Shown in pieces: positions 1 to 6,606 of a stretch of DNA of 26,145 nt. The number at the start of each line of letters is the position of its first letter. The stretch's first letter is position 1. The position numbers and the translations under genes are program-made. Source of the DNA: an uncultured Anaerotruncus sp. (GTDB lineage Bacteria > Bacillota > Clostridia > Oscillospirales > Ruminococcaceae); NCBI GenBank assembly GCA_910586875.1, contig CAJUJI010000006.1, forward strand, positions 15,471 through 41,615. The letters are read 5' to 3'. The notes under the pieces were generated by a model that searched no databases, was not told the DNA's origin, and worked only from the letters and a program-made list of their open reading frames with translations.

Positions 1-260
1 CGCTGGGAGAATACACCGACCTGTTTGATAATGAGGGCAAAACCGCAATCCAAGGCGTTGCCGACTGCGTATTTATTGAAGATGGCCAGGCGGTGATCGT
101 GGATTATAAAACCGACCATGTGAAAACAGCACAGGAGCTGGTGGAGCGCTATCAAATTCAGCTGCTGCTTTACCGAAAGGTGCTGCGCGAGAGCCTTGGC
201 GTGCCAATCAAAGGCTCGGTGCTGTATTCGTTTGCGCTGTCGCAGGAGATTGCGATATAG
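1..260 (+). CDS. addA: AddA, ATP-dependent helicase/nuclease subunit A (C-terminal end, 5' truncated by window)
   Basis: Only the last 85 codons are present; the reading frame enters at base 3 and stops with TAG at 258-260. The visible part is a RecB-type PD-(D/E)XK nuclease core. It has a Gly-x-x-Asp strand (GVADCVF), then the catalytic VDYKTD strand with Asp and Lys, then the YQIQLLLY helix, which fits the family's Q-x3-Y motif. This is the usual C-terminal end of AddA, which with AddB resects double-strand breaks for RecA-dependent repair in Bacillota. AddB would be expected just upstream, outside the window. The motifs identify a RecB-family nuclease; the AddA assignment rests on their position at the very C-terminus. 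A CRISPR-associated Cas4 or another RecB-like protein is a less likely alternative. Confidence 0.82.
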   Translation, partial: LGEYTDLFDNEGKTAIQGVADCVFIEDGQAVIVDYKTDHVKTAQELVERYQIQLLLYRKVLRESLGVPIKGSVLYSFALSQEIAI

Positions 261-373
261 ACAAAAATCAAAAATTTTACAGATTTGTCAGCCGGTCTCC
301 TTTGCGGAATGACAGAAAGCAGAACCTTTGGATGAACAAATTTATAGGCTTTTACAAAAGATGCAGTAGACCA

Positions 374-402
374 TTGACAAACAGGCGATTTTGTTAAATA
401 AT
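374..402 (+). promoter_or_regulatory. Sigma-A promoter of the hydrogenase gene
   Basis: A perfect TTGACA at 374-379 is followed by a 17-base spacer and AATAAT at 397-402 (five of six matches to TATAAT). Transcription would start near 409, giving a leader of about 30 bases before the ATG at 440. The leader contains an AGGGAAG ribosome binding site around 426-432. The rest of the 261-439 gap shows no gene and no convincing terminator for addA. Confidence 0.75.
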
Positions 403-439
403 AAACAGGTAAGAGAAACCCAGAAAGGGAAGTTGTAAG

Positions 440-1948
440 ATGAGAGGTATTTATTCTTCGATAACAGATACAAGGCGTAAAATTTTCACCGAGGTTGCTC
501 GCCTTGCCTATGAGGGAGGGGATTACTCCCGTATTGAGCAACTGCCTTATTCCATTCTGCCTGGTGATTCCGGCCGGTATCGCGATTCCATCTTTTTGGA
601 GCGTGCGATTATTGGGGAGCGGTTGCGGCTGGCGATTGGGCTACCGCTGCGGCCGTTAGACGAACATGCGCCGCTTTCTACCGGTATTAACGAAAGCGCA
701 ATTGCGGAAAAATATTATGATCCGCCGCTGATCAATATTATCAAATTCGCCTGCAATGCCTGTCCAGACAAAACCTTTCGGGTGACCGAGTGTTGCCAGG
801 GCTGTTTGGAGCATCCTTGTCAGGAGGTTTGCCCAAAGGGTGCGATCAGTATGCAGCATGGCAAGTCGGTCATCGACCAGACAAAGTGTGTCAAATGCGG
901 CCGCTGCAAGGATGTTTGTCCTTATGGGGCTATTTTGAAGCTGGAGCGTCCCTGTGCAAAAGCGTGCGGTATGGACGCCATTCGCAGCGATGAGAGCGGA
1001 CGTGCTACCATTGATTATGATAAATGTGTTTCCTGTGGTATGTGCCTGGTCAACTGCCCGTTTGGAGCGATTGCGGATAAAGGGCAAATTTTCCAGATTA
1101 TCCACTCGATTAAAAGAGGAGATCGGGTCATCGCGATTGTTGCCCCTGCCTTTGTAGGGCAGTTTGGGCCCTCCATGACGCCGGAGAAGTTCACCACTGC
1201 GATGAAGATGATCGGCTTTGACAATGTGGTAGAGGTTGCAATTGGGGCGGATCTTTGCACCATTGAGGAGGCAAAGGACTTCATGCGCAGCGTCCCGGAG
1301 GAACAGCCGTTTATGGCGACCTCCTGTTGCCCATCCTGGTCGGTGATGGCGAAAAAGCTATTCCCAGACCTTGCACCGTACATCTCAATGGCGCTGACGC
1401 CGATGGTGCTGACTGCCCGCCTGCAAAAGAAGGAGCATAAAGGCTGTAAAATTGTATTTGTAGGGCCTTGTTCTGCGAAGAAGCTGGAGGCGAGCCGCCG
1501 CTCCATCCGCAGTGATGTAGATTTTGTGCTGACCTTTGAGGAGCTAATGGGGATGTTTGAGGCGAAAGGGGTCAAGTTCGACGAGATCGAGACCAAGACG
1601 CCGTTGATAGAGGCAACCGGCGCAGGTCGCGGTTTTGCAGTGAGCGGCGGTGTAGCATCGGCGGTTGCGGATGTGGTGAAACGTCTTGATCCGGAGCGTG
1701 AGGTAAAAATTGCATCTGCTCAGGGGCTTTCAGATTGTAAGAAGCTGTTGATGCTGGCAAAGGCAGGGAAATATGACGGCTTCCTGTTGGAAGGAATGGC
1801 CTGTCCAGGTGGCTGTGTCGCTGGTGCGGGTACCTTGCAGCCGGTGGCGAAGTCCGCTGCAACAATTGCCAAATATAAAAAGGATGCGCCAGAACAAAAC
1901 GCACTGGATTCTAAATATGAGATTACCCTGAGTTTGCTCAACGAGTGA
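440..1948 (+). CDS. [FeFe] hydrogenase, group B (monomeric, ferredoxin-linked)
   Basis: The 502-residue product interconverts protons and H2, probably with ferredoxin in the cytoplasm. Iron-sulfur motifs occupy residues 118-206: CQGCLEHPCQEVCP, CVKCGRCKDVCP, CAKAC and CVSCGMCLVNCP. The H-cluster domain follows with all three signatures: L1 TSCCPSW at 294-300, L2 GPCSAKK at 342-348 (without the Met of the group A MPC form), and L3 EGMACPGGC at 451-459. The Ser in L1, the altered L2, the long N-terminal extension before the ferredoxin domain and the total length of about 500 fit the group B family rather than the CpI-like group A enzymes. It has its own promoter and a strong terminator, with no HydE/F/G maturation genes or partner subunits nearby, so it is transcribed alone. 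Physiological direction (H2 evolution, uptake or sensing) cannot be read from sequence; group B enzymes are still poorly characterised. Confidence 0.93.
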   Translation: MRGIYSSITDTRRKIFTEVARLAYEGGDYSRIEQLPYSILPGDSGRYRDSIFLERAIIGERLRLAIGLPLRPLDEHAPLSTGINESAIAEKYYDPPLINIIKFACNACPDKTFRVTECCQGCLEHPCQEVCPKGAISMQHGKSVIDQTKCVKCGRCKDVCPYGAILKLERPCAKACGMDAIRSDESGRATIDYDKCVSCGMCLVNCPFGAIADKGQIFQIIHSIKRGDRVIAIVAPAFVGQFGPSMTPEKFTTAMKMIGFDNVVEVAIGADLCTIEEAKDFMRSVPEEQPFMATSCCPSWSVMAKKLFPDLAPYISMALTPMVLTARLQKKEHKGCKIVFVGPCSAKKLEASRRSIRSDVDFVLTFEELMGMFEAKGVKFDEIETKTPLIEATGAGRGFAVSGGVASAVADVVKRLDPEREVKIASAQGLSDCKKLLMLAKAGKYDGFLLEGMACPGGCVAGAGTLQPVAKSAATIAKYKKDAPEQNALDSKYEITLSLLNE

Positions 1949-1980
1949 TTTCGCGGCGCTGCATTGTGTTGCATAAAAGA

Positions 1981-2009
1981 AAAAGAAAGCCCATCGGGCT
2001 TTCTTTTTT
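1981..2009. terminator. Bidirectional intrinsic terminator between hydrogenase and udp
   Basis: A perfect 12-bp stem (1981-1992 with 1996-2007), GC-rich at the tip (GCCC/GGGC) with an ATC loop, ends in a run of T on the plus strand. Because the stem base is A-rich on the left, it also gives a T-tract when read on the minus strand. It therefore serves both convergent genes, the hydrogenase (plus) and uridine phosphorylase (minus). Confidence 0.9.
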
Positions 2010-2048
2010 ATATAATTTTCTGACATGAAGGTTAGCGAAAACACGGGA

Positions 2049-2822
2049 TTACTGTGGGTTACGGTCCTGTAAAATGACCGTGCGCAACGCTTCCACTGCG
2101 GTTTGGATTGCAGGTTCCGTATTAAAATCGGTCTCCACCTTACCGGTTTGCAGCGCGCGTTCCTGATTGTTGCAGAGCAGCAAAACCGTTGCAACCCGCA
2201 CCCGCCGTACGCTTGCAACCAAAAACAAGGTGGCACTTTCCATCTCACTGCCGATTGCGCCTGCCATCTTCCACGCGTTCCATTTAAATTTGAGTTCGTC
2301 TCCCACCGGCATACTGCCAGGGTCATGTTGCCCATAAAAACTATCCTTACACTCTACTACGCCGATGTGGTGGGTCAGGCCCAGACGGGTGGCAGCAGCA
2401 TCCAAGGCCGAAAGCAATTGATAGTTGGCGACAGCAGGGAACTCTATGGGAACATATTCGCGGCCGGTTCCTTCTTTGCGGATGGCTCCGCTAGGAAGAA
2501 TCAACTCCCCAGGCACCATAGAGGGATCTAATCCGCCACAGGTGCCGACCCGAATAAAGGTATCCGCTCCACATCTGATGAGCTCCTCCATTGCGATAGC
2601 AGCGCTGGGGCCGCCAATTCCGGTGGAGCACACGCTGACCGGCTCGCCTGCCAAACTGCCGGTCCAGGTGGTATATTCGCGGTGGGTAGCAACATGCTTT
2701 GCCTGGTCCAGATAAGCGGCGATTTTTTCCACCCTCCCAGGGTCGCCGGGCAGAATGACATAACGGCCAATATCCCCTTTTTTGCAGTGGATGTGGTACA
2801 TCAGTTCCTGGTCTAGCAGCAT
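2049..2822 (-). CDS. udp: Uridine phosphorylase
   Basis: The 257-residue protein belongs to the PNP/UDP phosphorylase family and cleaves uridine with phosphate to uracil and ribose-1-phosphate for pyrimidine salvage. Visible signatures are GDPGR at 26-30 and RVGTCGGL at 91-98 (phosphate site), STGIGGPSAAIAMEEL at 66-81 (family motif), KDSFYGQHDP at 159-168 (typical of uridine-specific members), and SEMESATLF at 192-200 with the Glu-Met-Glu that binds ribose. Length matches bacterial Udp (about 253). The ATG is preceded by a GAGGG site and a promoter at 2860-2888. It is a single-gene unit divergent from the MATE gene. A purine nucleoside phosphorylase (DeoD) is less likely because of the uridine-type FYGQ segment. 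Confidence 0.9.
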   Translation of the reverse strand: MLLDQELMYHIHCKKGDIGRYVILPGDPGRVEKIAAYLDQAKHVATHREYTTWTGSLAGEPVSVCSTGIGGPSAAIAMEELIRCGADTFIRVGTCGGLDPSMVPGELILPSGAIRKEGTGREYVPIEFPAVANYQLLSALDAAATRLGLTHHIGVVECKDSFYGQHDPGSMPVGDELKFKWNAWKMAGAIGSEMESATLFLVASVRRVRVATVLLLCNNQERALQTGKVETDFNTEPAIQTAVEALRTVILQDRNPQ

Positions 2823-2859
2823 AGAGAACCCTCGCTTTCAAAAGATTGAATTTGGTTTC

Positions 2860-2888
2860 ATCTTATAATATTGCAGCGCTTCTGTCAA
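2860..2888 (-). promoter_or_regulatory. Sigma-A promoter of udp
   Basis: On the minus strand TTGACA (complement of 2883-2888) is followed by exactly 17 bases and TAAGAT (complement of 2860-2865). The transcript would begin about 30 bases before the udp ATG. It lies back to back with the putative MATE promoter in the 163-base divergent gap 2823-2985. Confidence 0.65.
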
Positions 2889-2912
2889 GATTGGCGGCCG
2901 GCACCGCAAAAT

Positions 2913-2941
2913 TTTACAAATTGGCAGATTTATGTTAAACT
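2913..2941 (+). promoter_or_regulatory. Probable sigma-A promoter of the MATE gene
   Basis: TTTACA at 2913-2918, a 17-base spacer and TAAACT at 2936-2941 form a moderate match to the consensus. They lie about 45 bases before the GTG start at 2986. The start is preceded by a purine-rich ribosome binding region (GGGGGGAGAAG at 2975-2985). Confidence 0.5.
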
Positions 2942-2985
2942 AAAATAAAACGTTTGAAAAAATAATAGGAGTCAGGGGGGAGAAG

Positions 2986-4362
2986 GTGAAACAGCGGCAC
3001 GAAGAAACAACCGAAGAAAAATATCTGCGTATGACCCAAACACCGGTTCCAAAGCTGGTGTTTACGCTGGCAATACCAACGATTGCCAGCATGTTGATAA
3101 CCTCGATTTACAATATGGCGGACACCTTTTTTGTGGGGAAGATTGGCACCAGCGCGACCGGTGCGGTAGGCATTTCCTTTTCGTTAATGGCGATTATCCA
3201 GGCGGTGGGCTTCACCTTTGGAATTGGCTCCGGCAATTTTATTTCCCGTCTATTGGGCGCCAGGGAGCGTGAGAAGGCCGAGAAGGTAGCGGCGACCGGT
3301 TTTTTTTCCGCATTGACCTTTGGTGCTGTGATTGCGGTGGCAGGCTTGCTTTTGCTGGACCCGCTGGTGCGGCTGCTGGGTGCGACCGAAACGATTGTGC
3401 CTTATGCCAAAAGCTATGTGCGGCTTATTTTGCTGGGAACGCCCTATATGACAGCGTCGTTCGTTTTAAATAACCAACTGCGCTTTCAGGGAAACGCATT
3501 TTATGCGATGATCGGAATAGGAATTGGTGGCATTCTCAACATTCTGCTAGACCCATTTTTTATTTTTGTGTTGGAGATGGGGACAGCCGGTGCGGCATTG
3601 GCGACCATCATCAGCCAGCTGATCAGCTTTTGCCTGCTGATGCGCCTTTCTCGGGAGGGCGGTGGCATACGGATTCGGCTGAAAAATTTTACCCCCTCCT
3701 GGGAGGTTTATCGAGAAATTTTTCGTGGCGGACTGCCCTCCTTCTATCGCCAGGGATTTGCAAGTATGGCAACCGCGATTATGAACCTCTGTGCGGGGCG
3801 GTTCGACGATGCAGCGATAGCGGCGATGTCGATAGTGGCACGGGTATTCCAGTTTGCACTTTCGGCATTGCTGGGCTTTGGCCAGGGCTTCCAGCCTGTT
3901 TGTGGATTCAATTACGGCGCCAAGCGGTATGACCGCGTGCTGGAGGCGTTCTGGTTCTGTATGCGGATTGCAGTGGTGGTGTTGGTCACAGGAGCGGTGG
4001 TAGGCTATCTATTTTCCTCCCAGATTATCACCCTGTTCCGCAATGATCCGCAGGTTATCGCCGTCGGCAGCCGTGCACTGCGTTGGCAGTGTGTGACCTT
4101 CCCGCTTTCAGCGTGGATTGTTATGGTAAATATGCTGCTGCAAACCATCAATAAAAGCGCCGCCGCCTCGCTGATTGCGATGGCGCGGCAGGGGCTATTT
4201 TTTATCCCGATTATCTTGATTCTTTCCTGTTTTGCAGGGCTTTCCGGATTGGTGATCAGCCAGCCTATGGCGGACGTTGCGACCTTTTTGCTGGCAATCC
4301 CGCTGGGCATTCATGTGGTGCGGGAGCTGCGCGATCAGCAGAGGGCGGAACAGCCGGTTTGA
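2986..4362 (+). CDS. MATE family multidrug/cation exporter
   Basis: The 458-residue, strongly hydrophobic protein starts with GTG directly after a G-rich ribosome binding site. Its opening (TPVPKLVFTLAIPTIASML, residues 17-35, then ADTFFVG) is the hallmark of MATE transporters: a short cytoplasmic stretch, TM1, and the conserved MADTFFVG turn. The GQGFQPVCGFNYGAKRYDRV segment matches the conserved start of the second half. Twelve membrane helices in two related six-helix halves are expected and fit the length (family about 450). The role is export of drugs or metabolites driven by Na+ or H+; the substrate cannot be inferred. The kinase-like gene downstream begins 64 bases later but has its own promoter, so the pair may be co-transcribed only in part. 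Confidence 0.93.
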   Translation: MKQRHEETTEEKYLRMTQTPVPKLVFTLAIPTIASMLITSIYNMADTFFVGKIGTSATGAVGISFSLMAIIQAVGFTFGIGSGNFISRLLGAREREKAEKVAATGFFSALTFGAVIAVAGLLLLDPLVRLLGATETIVPYAKSYVRLILLGTPYMTASFVLNNQLRFQGNAFYAMIGIGIGGILNILLDPFFIFVLEMGTAGAALATIISQLISFCLLMRLSREGGGIRIRLKNFTPSWEVYREIFRGGLPSFYRQGFASMATAIMNLCAGRFDDAAIAAMSIVARVFQFALSALLGFGQGFQPVCGFNYGAKRYDRVLEAFWFCMRIAVVVLVTGAVVGYLFSSQIITLFRNDPQVIAVGSRALRWQCVTFPLSAWIVMVNMLLQTINKSAAASLIAMARQGLFFIPIILILSCFAGLSGLVISQPMADVATFLLAIPLGIHVVRELRDQQRAEQPV

Positions 4363-4365
4363 TAC

Positions 4366-4394
4366 TTGACTTGCAAAGACAGAATCGGTAAAAT
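4366..4394 (+). promoter_or_regulatory. Sigma-A promoter of the cytidylate-kinase-like gene
   Basis: TTGACT at 4366-4371, a 17-base spacer and TAAAAT at 4389-4394 make a near-consensus promoter that begins three bases after the MATE stop codon. The same hexamer pair and spacing occur before the citrate synthase gene. Confidence 0.72.
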
Positions 4395-4426
4395 AAGGAT
4401 GCAAACCTGTGAGAGGAGTTGAAGCA

Positions 4427-5062
4427 ATGCAAAATTATGTGATTACGATTGCGCGCGGATATGGCAGCGGTGGAAAGACCATTGGAAAGCAGCTGGCGCA
4501 GGAATTAAAGATTCCTTATTATGATAAGGAGCTGTTGCGCCGTGCATCGGATGAAAGTGGGATCAATGAGGCGTTGTTTGCACAGACAGATGAGCAGCTA
4601 AAGAAGCGGCCGATGCTGTTTAAGCCTAGCAAGAGAGCTTATACAGGCGAGGTAATTTCGCCGGAAAGCAGCGATTTTACCTCGGAACAAAATCTATTTA
4701 ACTACCAGGCGAAGGTTATCAAGGATATTGCGCAGACGGAAACCTGTGTAATTGTGGGCCGCTGTGCGGATTTTGTGCTGAAGGATATGCCACATGTACT
4801 GCGGCTGTTTATTCATGCACCGTTTGATTATTGCGTAGAAAAGACCATGGAGCGTCATATTGGTATGAGCAAGGATGAAGCAATCCGATTCATCCGCAAA
4901 ACGGATAAGCGGCGCGGGGAATATTACCGCTATTTTACAGGGCATGACTGGCAGGACGCCAATAATTACGATCTATGCATCAACTCTAGCCAGCTGGGAT
5001 GGGATAAGTGTATTGCGCTGGTGCGCTCCTACCTTGAGATTAAACTGGGGCATCCAGTATAA
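4427..5062 (+). CDS. Cytidylate-kinase-like P-loop protein
   Basis: The product is 211 residues from the ATG at 4427, chosen because AGGAG (4413-4417) sits nine bases upstream. An in-frame GTG at 4409 would overlap that site. The N-terminus MQNYVITIARGYGSGGKTIG contains the nucleotide-binding P-loop (residues 10-18). The next segment (IPYYDKELLRRASDESGI) is typical of the cytidylate-kinase-like family (PF13189), which is distinct from the housekeeping Cmk. Further conserved parts are VIVGRCADFVL (residues 109-119) and a basic lid-like helix (KTDKRRGEYYRYFTG). The family is presumed to phosphorylate a nucleoside monophosphate or similar substrate, but this is not established. The position straight after a MATE exporter suggests linkage, which is inference only. 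Confidence 0.85.
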   Translation: MQNYVITIARGYGSGGKTIGKQLAQELKIPYYDKELLRRASDESGINEALFAQTDEQLKKRPMLFKPSKRAYTGEVISPESSDFTSEQNLFNYQAKVIKDIAQTETCVIVGRCADFVLKDMPHVLRLFIHAPFDYCVEKTMERHIGMSKDEAIRFIRKTDKRRGEYYRYFTGHDWQDANNYDLCINSSQLGWDKCIALVRSYLEIKLGHPV

Positions 5063-5199
5063 GCAGACGGGAGAGTCCGCCTAAAATGCAAAAGCGCCTG
5101 GCTGTTCGTTTGGCGGTGTACCACTGCCATCCTCCCATATAGGGCTTATCTTCTTTTTGGGTAGGCAGGTAAAGAGGAACGCAGGAAAGACCGATGAAA
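5063..5199 (+). promoter_or_regulatory. Possible structured RNA leader of the MFS gene
   Basis: The gap contains several competing helices. GGGAG (5069-5073) can pair with CTCCC (5132-5136) and enclose the rest. GGCGG at 5112-5116 can pair with CCGCC (5077-5081), in part with CGCC (5095-5098), or with the right arm of the 7-bp hairpin 5112-5128 (TAC loop). Such mutually exclusive pairing resembles attenuators and riboswitches. I do not recognise a known class, and no clear -35/-10 pair stands out. A chance set of pairings is possible. Confidence 0.25.
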
Positions 5200-5201
5200 A
5201 A

Positions 5202-5207
5202 AGGAGG
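5202..5207 (+). promoter_or_regulatory. Perfect Shine-Dalgarno site that points to an ATA start for the MFS gene
   Basis: AGGAGG, extended to AAAAAAGGAGG, is the strongest ribosome binding site in this part of the window. Counting eight bases downstream leads to ATA at 5216, exactly where related transporters have their initiator ATG. No ATG, GTG or TTG occurs in this frame between the upstream TGA (5195-5197) and TTG at 5288, which lacks a ribosome binding site. Confidence 0.7.
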
Positions 5208-5215
5208 CAGGCGTC

Positions 5216-6445
5216 ATACAAAACTGGAAACGAAATTTCTGGATTATTTGGATAGGGCAGGCGATATCGCAGTTTACAAGTGCGACCTTGCAATTTGCGA
5301 TTGTCTGGTACCTGACCGACCGGACTGGTTCAGCATTGGTGCTGTCGGCAGCGATGCTGGCGGGCTTTCTGCCGCGCGGACTGCTGGGACCTGTGATCGG
5401 TGTTTACATCGACCGCTATAGCCGCAAGGCAATTATGATCATTTCCGATTTGGTGATTGCAGGCGCTTGCCTGCTGCTAAGCATAGCGGGTTTATTTGGG
5501 CAGCTGCCGATTGGTTTAATTATGGCTGTCCTGCTAGTGCGCTCACTCGGAGATTCGTTCCATAGTCCGTGTATGCAGGCGGTGACGCCACAGATTGTTC
5601 CCCAGGATCAGCTGGTGCGCTGCGCGGGTTATTCCCAATCACTGCAATCGGTTTCGCAGATTGCCAGCCCAGCCGCTGCCGCAGTACTGTATAATAGCTG
5701 GTCGCTCAATGACGTTATTTTTTTGGATGTATTGGGGGCGCTGTTGGCGGTGGCTGCGCTTTGTATTGCCAAAATTCCACCAACTCCAGCGAAAACACAG
5801 GAATGTGCGCCGCATGTTTGGAAGGAGGCGCTGGAGGGCTTTCAGATTTTGCGCGCGAATCGCGGTGTGATGGGGTTGGTGCTGGTTTCAGCGGTTTATG
5901 CGCTGGCGTTGGCACCGACAAGCGCGCTATTTCCACTGATGAGCATGGGCTATTTTGGCGGTACCAGCTTTCATGCGAGTGTTGCAGAGGTCTCCTTCTC
6001 GATAGGGCTGTTGTTGGGCTCGCTGTTTTTAAGCTGGTGGGGTGGCGGCAAAGACAAGGTACAGGTGATCATCTTCTCGTTTTTGTTGATGGGACTGAGC
6101 TTGATCTGCTCAGGGCTGCTGCCACAAAATGGATTTCTCTTGTTTGTAGTGTGTTCCTGCTTGATGGGAGTTTCCGGCCCGTTTTATTGGGGGATGTATA
6201 CCCCATTGATGCAGCAAAGCTTTGCACAGGAATATATGGGGCGTGTGATGGCGCTTTCCGGAAGTATCATGGTGGTAGCCTCTCCGGTGGGGCTGTCACT
6301 TTCTGGTGTGTTTGCAGAATATTACGGGGTGGAGCGGTGGTTTTTTTTGGCGGGCCTGATGACGCTTGCTGCGGCACTAATTTGTATGCTTCATCCGGAT
6401 ATTCGACGGTGCGACACAACAAGAGGAAATGAAAGGAAATTTTAA
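5216..6445 (+). CDS. MFS family exporter with a non-canonical (ATA) or damaged start
   Basis: Translating from ATA 5216 gives 409 residues that begin (M)QNWKRNFWIIWIGQAIS and continue through LQFAIVWYLTDRTGSALVLS. This is the complete TM1 region of the DHA-type major facilitator family, which commonly begins M-x-N-W-K. The motif-A-like loop GVYIDRYSRKA follows TM2, and about 12 membrane helices span the rest. The likely role is drug or metabolite export by H+ antiport; the substrate is unknown. The first conventional start in frame is TTG 5288, which would delete TM1 and has no Shine-Dalgarno site. The body of the gene is intact. Either the ATA is used, or the gene has lost its ATG, or an indel in the six-A run 5197-5202 separates it from ATG 5194 (removing one A joins that ATG in frame). 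The gene ends 161 bases before the M60 peptidase gene. Confidence 0.8.
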   Translation: MQNWKRNFWIIWIGQAISQFTSATLQFAIVWYLTDRTGSALVLSAAMLAGFLPRGLLGPVIGVYIDRYSRKAIMIISDLVIAGACLLLSIAGLFGQLPIGLIMAVLLVRSLGDSFHSPCMQAVTPQIVPQDQLVRCAGYSQSLQSVSQIASPAAAAVLYNSWSLNDVIFLDVLGALLAVAALCIAKIPPTPAKTQECAPHVWKEALEGFQILRANRGVMGLVLVSAVYALALAPTSALFPLMSMGYFGGTSFHASVAEVSFSIGLLLGSLFLSWWGGGKDKVQVIIFSFLLMGLSLICSGLLPQNGFLLFVVCSCLMGVSGPFYWGMYTPLMQQSFAQEYMGRVMALSGSIMVVASPVGLSLSGVFAEYYGVERWFFLAGLMTLAAALICMLHPDIRRCDTTRGNERKF

Positions 6446-6474
6446 AGGAAGGGCTATGCAAACCTCACGTAATT

Positions 6475-6483
6475 TGATATACT
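6475..6483 (+). promoter_or_regulatory. Possible extended -10 promoter of the M60 peptidase operon
   Basis: TGA-TATACT (6475-6483) is an extended -10 element (TGn directly before the hexamer) in the 6446-6606 gap. The -35 position (near 6455-6460) is weak. It would give a leader of roughly 115 bases. No terminator for the MFS gene is obvious, so read-through is possible. Confidence 0.4.
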
Positions 6484-6606
6484 AATAACAGCTTTTGTGA
6501 CAGAATCCTAGTAATTTCGGAAAGAAAGAACAAGCCTTGAAAAAAGACAGCTAGATTGGAAGGGACTTGTGATTTCTGCAACAAGGATGGAGTGAGGAAG
6601 GTCAAA

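Noticed and set aside
5069..5137. Resemblance to the tetrahydrofolate riboswitch (GGAGAGT at the 5' end, GCGGTG and ATCC-TCC at the 3' end)
   Set aside because: The required second helix next to the closing stem cannot form from the bases present, and the downstream gene is an MFS exporter rather than a folate transporter or synthesis gene. The motif similarity is likely chance.
5194..5421. A short ORF from ATG 5194 as a separate gene
   Set aside because: It overlaps the MFS coding region in another frame and its translation resembles nothing. The ATG matters only as the possible lost MFS start.
5761..6432. A 223-codon plus-strand frame inside the MFS gene
   Set aside because: It is a shadow frame; the MFS frame shows continuous transporter-like membrane helices throughout.
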